Of a DNA stretch of 64,000 nt, positions 57,173 to 64,000 are shown piece after piece (the stretch's first letter is position 1; each line of letters begins with the position of its first letter). The notes beneath the pieces are model-generated. The model was not told where the DNA came from. It was given only the letters and a program-made list of their open reading frames with translations, and did not search any database. This DNA is from Polyangiaceae bacterium. Lineage in GTDB: Bacteria > Myxococcota_A > Polyangia > Polyangiales > Polyangiaceae. The DNA is taken from the NCBI GenBank assembly GCA_025937895.1, contig JAICQL010000004.1, forward strand, positions 33,699 through 97,698. The letters run 5' to 3'. The position numbers were made by a program, and so were the translations under genes.

Positions 57173-58747
57173 TCAGTCGGTGGTGACCTCGAACGAGTCC
57201 CAGACGTTCTGGCGCGCCGTGAGGTCGCGATCGGCCACCGTGGTCACGATGACGATGATGACGAAGCTGGGGCTCTGGCGCGGCGTGACCGCGATCACTG
57301 CCGTGCGTGCGCCGGTGGAGCCGCAGTTGCTCCAGTTCTGGCGCGGTCCGCTGTACAGCGCGTCGGTGTAGCTGTCGGCCGCGTCGCGCGTACACAGTGC
57401 GGATAGATCGAACTCTGCCAGGCGGGCCGCGGCGTCGATCGGTGCCACGTTGGTCGCGGCGAACGACACGCCCGGAATGTCGAAGCGAGTGCTGAAGCGC
57501 GCCGTGTCGCGCGAGATCAGCAGGCGCGGACCGAGGACCGTACCGGCAGCGTTGCGCCAGGGACCGTCGTCGATCTGGTTCCACTCGCGGGGAACGCTCA
57601 GGTTGTCCAGGTTGAGCCCCAGCGCAGCCGCCTCTGGAGCGTCGACGAAGGTGTACGCCGGACCGCTGAGCACGTCCGCCGGTGGCGCTGGCACTCCGGG
57701 TGGAGTTACCGGCGGGGTCACGGGCGGCCCGACGGGTGGCACCGGCGTTGTCAAGCAAGTCATCACCCGGACGTCACACAGCGCTGGATCCCCGCAGTCC
57801 GCCACCGGCTCGAAATCCGTCTGGTCCGCCTTGCACACCTCGAGCACGCTGCCCGTGCAGCGCCGCTGGCCCAAGGTGCATGCCGGTGGCAGACACATCT
57901 GCAGCCCTGCGCGGCACAGCGCGTCGCTCACGCAGCGATCCATCAAGGTCCAGCCGGCGCTGTCCTCGTTGCACATGCGCAGCGCGCGGCCCTCGCAGGC
58001 ATACTGACCTGCCGTGCAGGTCTGCGTCTCACAGCGGGCCTGACCCGGCACGTCCTCCCGGCACAACGTCGCGCTGGCACAGACCATCCCGGTCGGCGCA
58101 AAGCCCATGCGATCACTGCGGCACTGTTCCAGTTGGGCGCCATTGCAGCGGCGATCGCCCGGGTTGCAGACGATCGAGCCGCAGGTCTCCTGCCCGCGGG
58201 TGGCGTTGCACGAGGCCGCGGAGTCACAGCGCTGGACCAGCGTGAACCCCGTCTGATCCTGGTTGCACACCACCAGATCGCCCGTCTCCGAGCACTCGTA
58301 TTGCTGCGGCTCGCAGACCTTGGGCCTGCACAGCCCCTCGATCGAGTCGCACAGCCCCGCGCTGTCACACTGAGCGACCAGCGCCCAGCCGTTGCCGCCG
58401 GGCGAGCACTGCTGCAGCAGATCCGCGGAGCAGCGGAAGGAGCCGGGCGCGCAGCTGGCGCAGTTGCCGGCGTCGGCGCCGCACAGGGGCAGCGCGATGC
58501 TGGGCGGCGCATCGCCGAGCACCTCCACACCGCCCATCACCTGCAAGCAGCCGGCGGACAGCGCGAGAGCCGTCAGTGCAGTCCAGGAGCGCGATCGGGG
58601 TACAGACACTCGGCGTACTGTGAAAGCAAAGAGCAGGGAGCGCCAGGAGACATCACCCGCGCGCTCTTCCTCCGGCCATGGTGTGCCGAGCGCTGCTGCC
58701 GCCCCGCTTCGGCGCAGCGCGCGTAGCGTGGGGCCATGGGTGATCAT
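57173..58747 (-). CDS. Cys-rich five-repeat surface lipoprotein
   Basis: About 524 residues from the ATG at 58747, which has GGGAG 7 nt upstream; a GTG at 58609 would put the lipobox LSAGC at a more usual distance and is a serious alternative. After the lipid Cys comes a run of five units of about 42 residues, each with six Cys in the pattern CxxxxxxCxxxxLxxC...GW/F...C...LC...C, typical of exported myxobacterial proteins of unknown role. A Pro/Val-rich linker (PVPPVGPPVTPPVTPPGVP) leads to a C-terminal domain of about 170 residues without recognised family. Function unknown; adhesion or enzyme anchoring is a guess. Confidence 0.75.
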   Translation of the reverse strand: MITHGPTLRALRRSGAAAALGTPWPEEERAGDVSWRSLLFAFTVRRVSVPRSRSWTALTALALSAGCLQVMGGVEVLGDAPPSIALPLCGADAGNCASCAPGSFRCSADLLQQCSPGGNGWALVAQCDSAGLCDSIEGLCRPKVCEPQQYECSETGDLVVCNQDQTGFTLVQRCDSAASCNATRGQETCGSIVCNPGDRRCNGAQLEQCRSDRMGFAPTGMVCASATLCREDVPGQARCETQTCTAGQYACEGRALRMCNEDSAGWTLMDRCVSDALCRAGLQMCLPPACTLGQRRCTGSVLEVCKADQTDFEPVADCGDPALCDVRVMTCLTTPVPPVGPPVTPPVTPPGVPAPPADVLSGPAYTFVDAPEAAALGLNLDNLSVPREWNQIDDGPWRNAAGTVLGPRLLISRDTARFSTRFDIPGVSFAATNVAPIDAAARLAEFDLSALCTRDAADSYTDALYSGPRQNWSNCGSTGARTAVIAVTPRQSPSFVIIVIVTTVADRDLTARQNVWDSFEVTTD

Positions 58748-58894
58748 CATCAGTCTCCCAGAGCTTCGCTGATATAGCCGAAGCTCCATCGTGGCGCCAA
58801 GCCTTGCCTCCGGGCGGCTGGGGGGGCAGGGTTGGACCGCGTGACAGCCGTTGAATCCATGCACAGGCCGCGGCCGGCGGGCCTCTGAGAGCGC

Positions 58895-60274
58895 ATGTCC
58901 TCCGGTCCAGCACGAGCTCGCGCGCGCCACGGCCACGCAGCCACGAGCCACGCAGCCACGAGTCGCGCAGCCAAGAGCGGCGAGGCCCTGTCTGGAACAG
59001 AGGTCGAGGTCGAGAAGCTGATCGCGGAGGGCAACGCTCTGGCCCGCCTAGCGGACGGGCGGGTCGTGATCGTGCAAGGGGCGCTTCCGGGAGATCGCAT
59101 CACCATCGAGCGGGCCAGCGAGAGCAAGGGGCTGGTGCGCGTGCTGGCCCATCGCGTCAGCTCGCCTTCGCCCCTGCGCGTGGTGCCGGCGTGTCCGGTG
59201 TTCAGTGAGTGCGGCGGCTGTGACTGGATGATGCTGCGTGCGGACCAGCAACCAGAGCACAAGCTCGCCGTCTTGCGAGAGGCGCTGCTGCGCACCGCCA
59301 GGCTCGACTGGTCGGGGCGGGACATCCCCATCGTCAGCTCGCCCTCGCCGCAGGGCTACCGGCGTCGCATCCGGCTGCAGGTGGCCGGCGGTCGCATCGG
59401 ATTTTTTGCGCGCGCGTCGCACCAGCTGGTCGAGCCGGAGCATTGCCAGGTCAGCTCGCCCGCCTTGAATCTGGCGCTGACCGAGCTGCGGCAGCTCACC
59501 CGCCGCCAGCCCGCCGCGCTCGGCTGGGTGCGCTCTCTGGAGCTGCGCGAGGCGTGTGACGGCAGCCTGTCGTTGTACCTGGAGCCCGCTCCAGGCGTGC
59601 CACCCGCCGAGCTGCAGCTCTCGGGTACGCCTCCGCTGCAGGTCTGCGTGGGAGCTGCCGCTGCCGAGTCGATGGCGCTCTGGCAGCGCTTCGAGCTCAC
59701 GCCGCAGGTGTACCTGCTGGCTCCGCCCGGCTGCTTCACCCAGGTGCACTGGCAGCTCAACCGCGCGCTCGTCGCGCAGGTGGTGGCCGGTGCTCGCGCG
59801 CGTGGCGCCACCAGCTTTCTCGATGCCTACGCGGGCTGCGGCAACTTCGCGTTGCCGCTGCTCGGCGCGGGCCTCTCGGGCAAGGCCATCGAGTCGCATC
59901 CGCTCGCCATTCGCGCCGCGAGCGAGGCTGCGCGCCGCCAGGGGCTGCCGGCGCAGGGCTTTCTCAGCGGTGACAGCGCAGCCCGAGGCCGCGAGCTGCT
60001 GCGACAGGGGCAGCGCTTCGATCTGGTGTTGCTCGACCCGCCACGTGCCGGGGTCAAGCACGGGCTGGCAGAGCTGGCAGCCCTCGCGCGCGGTTGGCTG
60101 GTGATGTGCTCGTGCAACCCGGTCACCCTCGCGCGCGATCTGAAGGCGCTGCTGGAGCAGGGCTTCGTGCTGGAGGAGCTCACGGCGTTCGACATGTTCC
60201 CGGAGACGCATCACCTGGAGACGCTGGTCTGGCTGCGCGCACCGCGAGAGGGCGCGAGCGCTGGCGGCGCCTGA
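58895..60274 (+). CDS. TrmA/RumA-type RNA (uracil-C5) methyltransferase with TRAM domain and Fe-S motif
   Basis: 459 residues. After a repetitive N-terminus (HAATS units, residues 14-28) comes a TRAM domain (VEKLIAEGNALARLADGRVV). The Fe-S cysteines appear as CPVFSECGGCDW plus a later Cys in EPEHCQV. The SAM domain has DAYAGCGNFALPLLG, LLDPPRAG, and the catalytic Cys in MCSCNPVTLARDL. The end DMFPETHHLETLVWL is the family terminus. Enzymes such as RlmD make m5U in 23S rRNA. Which RNA is the target here is not certain. Confidence 0.9.
   Translation: MSSGPARARARHGHAATSHAATSRAAKSGEALSGTEVEVEKLIAEGNALARLADGRVVIVQGALPGDRITIERASESKGLVRVLAHRVSSPSPLRVVPACPVFSECGGCDWMMLRADQQPEHKLAVLREALLRTARLDWSGRDIPIVSSPSPQGYRRRIRLQVAGGRIGFFARASHQLVEPEHCQVSSPALNLALTELRQLTRRQPAALGWVRSLELREACDGSLSLYLEPAPGVPPAELQLSGTPPLQVCVGAAAAESMALWQRFELTPQVYLLAPPGCFTQVHWQLNRALVAQVVAGARARGATSFLDAYAGCGNFALPLLGAGLSGKAIESHPLAIRAASEAARRQGLPAQGFLSGDSAARGRELLRQGQRFDLVLLDPPRAGVKHGLAELAALARGWLVMCSCNPVTLARDLKALLEQGFVLEELTAFDMFPETHHLETLVWLRAPREGASAGGA
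58934..58978. repeat. 15-bp tandem repeat, three copies, in the 5' end of the RNA methyltransferase gene
   Basis: Units CACGCAGCCACGAGC, CACGCAGCCACGAGT and CGCGCAGCCAAGAGC encode HAATS, HAATS and RAAKS. Confidence 0.85.
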
Positions 60275-60436
60275 AGCAGTCGCTCTTCTCTGCGCAGCGT
60301 CCCGCCGCGGGACCGAGCCGGCATTTTCCGGATTTTTCCAGGAGCCAGAGCCAGCCCCGAGCCGGACTGCCCCGGCGGCGCTTGTCGCTGTGCGGGCCAG
60401 CTCGTATAAGGTCTCGTTCGCGGCAAGGCCTGAAAC

Positions 60437-61639
60437 ATGCGCGTATTGCTCATCGGAGGAACCGGCTCGTTCTCCAGCCGAGTCACGGAAAAGGCGCTGC
60501 AGCGCGGGCACGAGGTGCTGGTGTACGCGCGCGGCCTGCGCCCGCTGGCGGCCGGCATCAACGCGCGGCTGTTTCGCGCCGAGCGCCGTGCCCTGCGCGA
60601 GCACGCGGCGGAGCTGGCTCGCTTCGCGCCCGACGTGGTGGTCGATTCGATCTGCTTCAACGCCGCTGACGCGGAGGACCTGGTCGCGTTGTTTCCGAAC
60701 GTGCGCCGCCTGGTGCTGATCAGCACGGTGGACGTCTATGGTGAAGACATCGGCGCTGCGCCCGTCACGGAGGAGCGCACGCCACAGCCGGTCACGCCGT
60801 ATGCCAGCGGTAAGGCCGCTGCAGAGCGCGTGATCCTCGCGGGCCCGGGGGCGCGGGCCACGGTGATCCGCCCCAGCCATATCCTGGGGCGCGGCTTCTT
60901 GACCACCAGCCTGTGGGGGCGCACTCCGTACCTCGTTAGCCGCCTGCAGCAGGGCAAGGCCATTCCCGCGATCGACGGCGGTCGCAACGTGCTCACCCCG
61001 GTGTACGCGGTGGACGCCGCCGAGTGGGTGGTGCGCAGCTTCGACAGCACGGCGGCGGACGGGCAGATCTTCAACGCCGTGGGCGGCGAGACGATCACGC
61101 AGAAGCGCTACTACGAGTGCATCGCGCAGGTGCTGGGCGTACCGCTCACGCTCTATCCGGTGCCATCGCAGCTCTTCAAGCGCTACTTCGACGCGCCGTC
61201 ACAGTTCAATTGGCATCGCCCGTACAGCTGTGCCAAGGCCAGCGCGCGCCTGGGACACGCGCCCCTCGGCACCCCGGAGGTCATGCTGGACGAGACGGTG
61301 CAGCACATGCTCAGCCAGGGGCTGGTGCGCGACTGCATGGAGCAGCCCTTCGACGACAGGCTGATCGGGCTGCTGCAGCGTCACGCGGAGGAGCTGGGCG
61401 CGCTGCTGGAGGCGCGAGCGCTCGAGGCCAAGTTGCCCGAGGCCAAGTTGCCCGAGGCCAAGTTGCCCGAGGCCAAGTTGCCCGAGGCCAAGTTGCCCGA
61501 GGCCAAGTCGCCCGAGGCCAAGTCGCCCGAGGCCAAGTCGCCCGAGGCCAATTCTCTCCCGAGCAGGTCCCCCCAGAGCCGAATTCCCGAGAGCAGGCCT
61601 CCTGAAAGCAGGGCGCTGCCGGCTCGGGGCAAGAGCTGA
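60437..61639 (+). CDS. NAD-dependent epimerase/dehydratase (extended SDR) with EAKLP repeat tail
   Basis: 400 residues. Extended short-chain dehydrogenase: LLIGGTGSFSSRV (NAD-binding Gly motif, 5-17), STVDVYG, catalytic YASGK (Tyr122, Lys126) and VIRPSHILG. The substrate is probably a nucleotide-sugar or isoprenoid-like ketone, unspecified. From residue 330 the protein becomes an unbroken pentapeptide repeat (EAKLP x5, EAKSP x3, then decay) and a Ser/Pro/Arg tail, rarely seen on an SDR. It lies 3 bp before the MMACHC-like gene, so the two share a transcript. Confidence 0.82.
   Translation: MRVLLIGGTGSFSSRVTEKALQRGHEVLVYARGLRPLAAGINARLFRAERRALREHAAELARFAPDVVVDSICFNAADAEDLVALFPNVRRLVLISTVDVYGEDIGAAPVTEERTPQPVTPYASGKAAAERVILAGPGARATVIRPSHILGRGFLTTSLWGRTPYLVSRLQQGKAIPAIDGGRNVLTPVYAVDAAEWVVRSFDSTAADGQIFNAVGGETITQKRYYECIAQVLGVPLTLYPVPSQLFKRYFDAPSQFNWHRPYSCAKASARLGHAPLGTPEVMLDETVQHMLSQGLVRDCMEQPFDDRLIGLLQRHAEELGALLEARALEAKLPEAKLPEAKLPEAKLPEAKLPEAKSPEAKSPEAKSPEANSLPSRSPQSRIPESRPPESRALPARGKS
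61424..61558. repeat. 15-bp tandem repeat, eight exact-type copies plus a degenerate ninth
   Basis: Five identical copies of GAGGCCAAGTTGCCC (61424-61498) are followed by three identical copies with TCG in place of TTG (61499-61543), then a decayed copy. The unit is in frame and encodes EAKLP/EAKSP. Confidence 0.95.
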
Positions 61640-61642
61640 TAC

Positions 61643-62392
61643 GTGAGCGGCTTGCCAGAACCGAGCGCGAGTGCGCTCGCGGAGCTGCGCCGGGGTTGTG
61701 AAGCAGCCGGCTTCGATCTGCTGCAGCCGCTGCAGGTGGGCTGGTACAACGCGGCCGTCAGCGGCAGCCTGCGCCTGGAGGATTTCGGCTCGCCCCAGCA
61801 CCTGGCGGTCGTCATCGCCAACACGCGCGCGCTCTGGCCCACGTTCCTGGCGGCGCTGCGCGCCGAGCCGGAGCTGCTGGCGGCGCCTCATCCGCTGTAT
61901 CGCTACACCGAGCGCACCATCAGCGCCGCTTGCGCCGGGCTGCCGCAGCCGCTGAGCTTGCGCTGGTCGCACGCGGGTGGGACAGGGCTGGTGGCCATGC
62001 AGCGCCTGGCGCACGTGGCGGGCCTGGCCTACCTGAGCGAGAGTCAGCTCAGCGTGCACCCGCTGTACGGCCCCTGGATCGGGCTGCGCGCCGCGCTCTC
62101 GTTCGCGCTGCCCGGGCCCAGCGGGCCCGCGCCGGAGTTGCCACAGCCCTGTGGCAGCTGCGCAGGGCAGTGTCGGCCCGCGTTCGAACGCGCGCTCGGG
62201 TCAGCCAGGGCCGCCAGCTCCGCGGGCCTGCAGCAAAACGTGGAGCAGAACTGGCAGCTCTGGCTCGCCTGCCGCGACGCTTGCTCGACCGGGCGCGCCC
62301 ATCGCTACGGCGACGACCAGATCCGCTACCACTACCTCAAGGACCGCCAGCAGCTGCGGCAAGCCTGCCTGGCGTCATCAGCATCGGATTGA
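61643..62392 (+). CDS. MMACHC (CblC)-like cobalamin-processing protein
   Basis: 249 residues, GTG start 3 bp after the epimerase stop. Similarity to the vertebrate cobalamin chaperone/decyanase MMACHC is seen in order: VGWYNA (32-37), LAHVAGLAY (122-130), SVHPLYGPWIGLRAAL (137-152) and YGDDQIRYHYLKDRQQL (222-238). MMACHC removes the upper ligand of cobalamins using glutathione or flavin. The bacterial protein adds a cysteine group CGSCAGQC (Cys170, 173, 177) plus Cys210 and Cys214 absent from the human enzyme, possibly a metal or Fe-S site. It could process imported cobalamin or act as a nitroreductase-like flavoenzyme. No other cobalamin gene is nearby. Confidence 0.72.
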   Translation: MSGLPEPSASALAELRRGCEAAGFDLLQPLQVGWYNAAVSGSLRLEDFGSPQHLAVVIANTRALWPTFLAALRAEPELLAAPHPLYRYTERTISAACAGLPQPLSLRWSHAGGTGLVAMQRLAHVAGLAYLSESQLSVHPLYGPWIGLRAALSFALPGPSGPAPELPQPCGSCAGQCRPAFERALGSARAASSAGLQQNVEQNWQLWLACRDACSTGRAHRYGDDQIRYHYLKDRQQLRQACLASSASD

Positions 62393-62401
62393 GTTGCAGC
62401 A

Positions 62402-63742
62402 ATGAAGGTCGTCGATCGTGCGGCGCTGGGCCAGCAGTTCCAGCTGGGAGTCGCCACTTCCTCGTATCAAATTGAAGGCGCCGTGCAGGCCGACGGCCGC
62501 GCCCCCAGCATCTGGGACACCTTTGCGCACGTGCCCGGAAAGATCCGGGATGGCTCGAGCGGAGACGTCGCCTGTGATCACTACCACCGCATGGCGGAGG
62601 ACGTGGCGCTGCTGGCCTGGCTGGGGGTGGATGCGTACCGCTTCAGCATCGCCTGGCCGCGGGTCGTGCCGCAGGGCAGGGGGCAGGTCAACCAGCGCGG
62701 CCTCGACTTCTACGAGCGGCTGGTGGACGCGCTGCTGGAACGAGGCATCGCGCCCTGCGCCACCCTGTACCACTGGGATCTGCCCGAGGCGCTGGAGCGC
62801 GGCGGCGGCTGGCTCTCGCGCGACACGGCGCAGGCGTTCGCCGACTATTCGGCAGCCGTGGCGGCCCGGCTGGGGGATCGCGTGGCGCTCTGGCTCACCC
62901 ACAACGAGCCCTGGTGCCAGGCCTTCCTCGGTTACGAGCTGGGCTACTTCGCGCCCGGCAAGCGGGATCTCGCTCAGGCGTTGACCTGCGCGCATCACCT
63001 GTTGCTCTCTCACGGGCTCGCCGTCTCCGCGCTGCGCAGCCAGGTGCGAAGCCCGCTCGGCATCGCTCCCAACTTCATGCCGGCTCACCCCGCGAGCAGT
63101 GCAGCGGAGGACGTGGCTGCCGCAGCCCGCCAGGACGCCTACTTCAACCGCTGGTTCATCGAGCCCGCGCTGGGCCTGGGCTACCCGGCGGAGCTGCTCT
63201 CTCGCTGCGGGGAGCTCTTGCCGCACGGCGCCGAGCGCGATCTCGAGCTGATCGCGCAGCCCATCGACGTGGTGGGTGTGAACTACTACGAGCGCAGCGT
63301 GGTGCGGCACGCCGCCGGCAGCGGCTGGCTGGAGGTGGGACGTGTGCGGGAGAGCGAGCTGCCGCGCACCGCCGATCGCGAGATCTATCCCGCCGGGCTG
63401 CTGGAGGTGGTGGAGCGTTTGCACCGCCAGTACGGGGTGAAGCGCATCGTGATCACCGAGAATGGCGCGGCGTCTACCGCCGACGAGGCGGTGGTGGACG
63501 GTGGGGTGCGCGATCCGGTGCGCGTGGCCTTCCTGCGGGAGCACCTGGAGCAAGTGGTGATCGCACGCCAGCGCGGCGTGCCGGTGGAAGGCTTCTTTGC
63601 CTGGTCACTGCTGGACAACTTCGAGTGGGCCGAGGGCTACACGCTGCGCTACGGCGTGGTGCACGTGGATTTCGAGACGCAGCGCCGTACGCCCAAGGAC
63701 AGCGCGCTGTTCCTGCGCAGCCTGCGGCGCCCCGGCAGGTGA
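62402..63742 (+). CDS. GH1 beta-glucosidase
   Basis: 446 residues, no signal peptide, cytoplasmic. The retaining GH1 barrel has the acid/base Glu169 in LTHNEPW and nucleophile Glu353 in IVITENGAA. Other family blocks are GVATSSYQIEGAV at the start, FSIAWPRVVP, and LLDNFEWAEGY near the C-terminus (glucose-binding E and W). It hydrolyses cellobiose and other beta-glucosides or beta-galactosides after import. It starts 9 bp after the MMACHC-like gene; together with the epimerase they form a three-gene run, although the biological link is not obvious. Confidence 0.93.
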   Translation: MKVVDRAALGQQFQLGVATSSYQIEGAVQADGRAPSIWDTFAHVPGKIRDGSSGDVACDHYHRMAEDVALLAWLGVDAYRFSIAWPRVVPQGRGQVNQRGLDFYERLVDALLERGIAPCATLYHWDLPEALERGGGWLSRDTAQAFADYSAAVAARLGDRVALWLTHNEPWCQAFLGYELGYFAPGKRDLAQALTCAHHLLLSHGLAVSALRSQVRSPLGIAPNFMPAHPASSAAEDVAAAARQDAYFNRWFIEPALGLGYPAELLSRCGELLPHGAERDLELIAQPIDVVGVNYYERSVVRHAAGSGWLEVGRVRESELPRTADREIYPAGLLEVVERLHRQYGVKRIVITENGAASTADEAVVDGGVRDPVRVAFLREHLEQVVIARQRGVPVEGFFAWSLLDNFEWAEGYTLRYGVVHVDFETQRRTPKDSALFLRSLRRPGR

Positions 63743-63775
63743 GCGGCCGCCGAGCGGCGCAGGCCTGCAAGAGCC

Positions 63776-64000
63776 TCAGGAGCCGTGCAGCAGCTCGGCG
63801 CCAGGCGAGCGGGAGCCCTGGCTGGCTTCCTCCCAGGCTGGTGCCGGGCCGTCCACGCCGGAGCGCCACTGGCGCTGCACCATGGTGTGGTAGACGCCAC
63901 GCCGTTCCATCAGCTCGGCATGAGTTCCGACCTCCACGGCGCGGCCGCGCTCCAGCACCACGATCCTGTCGGCGTCCACCACCGTGCTCAGGCGGTGGGC
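63776..64000 (-). CDS. ABC exporter ATPase C-terminus (partial)
   Basis: The frame is open through the right edge; only the last 74 residues are in the window. It begins with [20 protein letters not shown], containing the H-loop His of ABC exporters, and continues [20 protein letters not shown], typical of MsbA/MDR-type membrane-ATPase half-transporters. The rest is a short Ser/Gly/Ala tail. It converges with the GH1 gene. Substrate unknown. Confidence 0.88.
   Translation of the reverse strand, partial: AHRLSTVVDADRIVVLERGRAVEVGTHAELMERRGVYHTMVQRQWRSGVDGPAPAWEEASQGSRSPGAELLHGS

Noticed and set aside
61424..61558. Repeat array as a CRISPR locus
   Set aside because: Copies are contiguous without spacers, in frame with a coding sequence, and only 15 bp long.

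Overview
The window is high-GC chromosomal DNA. The gene content points to a Gram-negative, predatory or polymer-degrading bacterium of the Myxococcota (probably Polyangia-like). The pointers are a Ser/Thr kinase fused to a sulfatase-modifying-factor-like domain, Cys-rich repeat lipoproteins, many Ala/Pro/Gly-rich linkers, a TonB receptor, an archaeal/eukaryal-type prolyl-tRNA synthetase and several glycoside hydrolases. The placement rests on gene families only; there is no rRNA in the window. I see no tRNA, CRISPR array, insertion sequence or prophage.

Layout. 1-9.7 kb: edge of a pentapeptide-repeat gene, an MscS channel with a cyclic-nucleotide domain, ppnP, two GH3 enzymes (one NagZ-like, one secreted lipoprotein), CorA, a hypothetical protein, an O-methyltransferase and a GNAT enzyme with a repetitive tail. 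9.9-14.8 kb: transporters (AmtB, a CitMHS-type antiporter, TRAP permeases without a binding protein). 15.2-17.2 kb: aat, an HTH/Zn-ribbon protein and a DUF3025 protein in one run. 17.2-21 kb: a methyltransferase, an aspartyl/asparaginyl hydroxylase with a PDZ-like tail, and a GH43 xylosidase. 21-27.9 kb: kinase-FGE fusion, proS, mepA, serB and a lipoprotein.

28.1-40.3 kb is the most distinctive region. It is a ten-gene minus-strand run with tight spacing holding two iron-sulfur GMC-type sugar dehydrogenase large subunits, two matching small subunits, an IolE-type dehydratase, a second TIM-barrel isomerase/epimerase, a GH63-like glucosidase, a VioB/RebD-type ferritin-like protein, a heme-binding-like protein and a lipocalin-like protein. 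I infer an oxidative (keto-sugar or keto-inositol) glycoside-degrading pathway that I cannot match to a described operon.

40.7-45.4 kb: a four-gene TadE/TadG-like envelope operon without the Tad motor. 45.9-49 kb: a TonB receptor plus DUF4198-type protein. 49-55.3 kb: uvrA, an FKBP lipoprotein and ppc. 55.3-58.7 kb: a cytochrome-like barrel protein and a CX4CH lipoprotein behind a perfect TetR-type palindrome, and a five-repeat Cys-rich lipoprotein. 58.9-64 kb: a TRAM/Fe-S RNA methyltransferase, an NAD-dependent epimerase with an EAKLP repeat tail, a bacterial homologue of the human cobalamin chaperone MMACHC, a GH1 beta-glucosidase and the end of an ABC exporter.

Recurrent themes are carbohydrate hydrolysis (GH1, GH3 x2, GH43, GH63-like), redox and metal proteins at the envelope, and short in-frame tandem repeats (15 or 27 bp) at protein ends.
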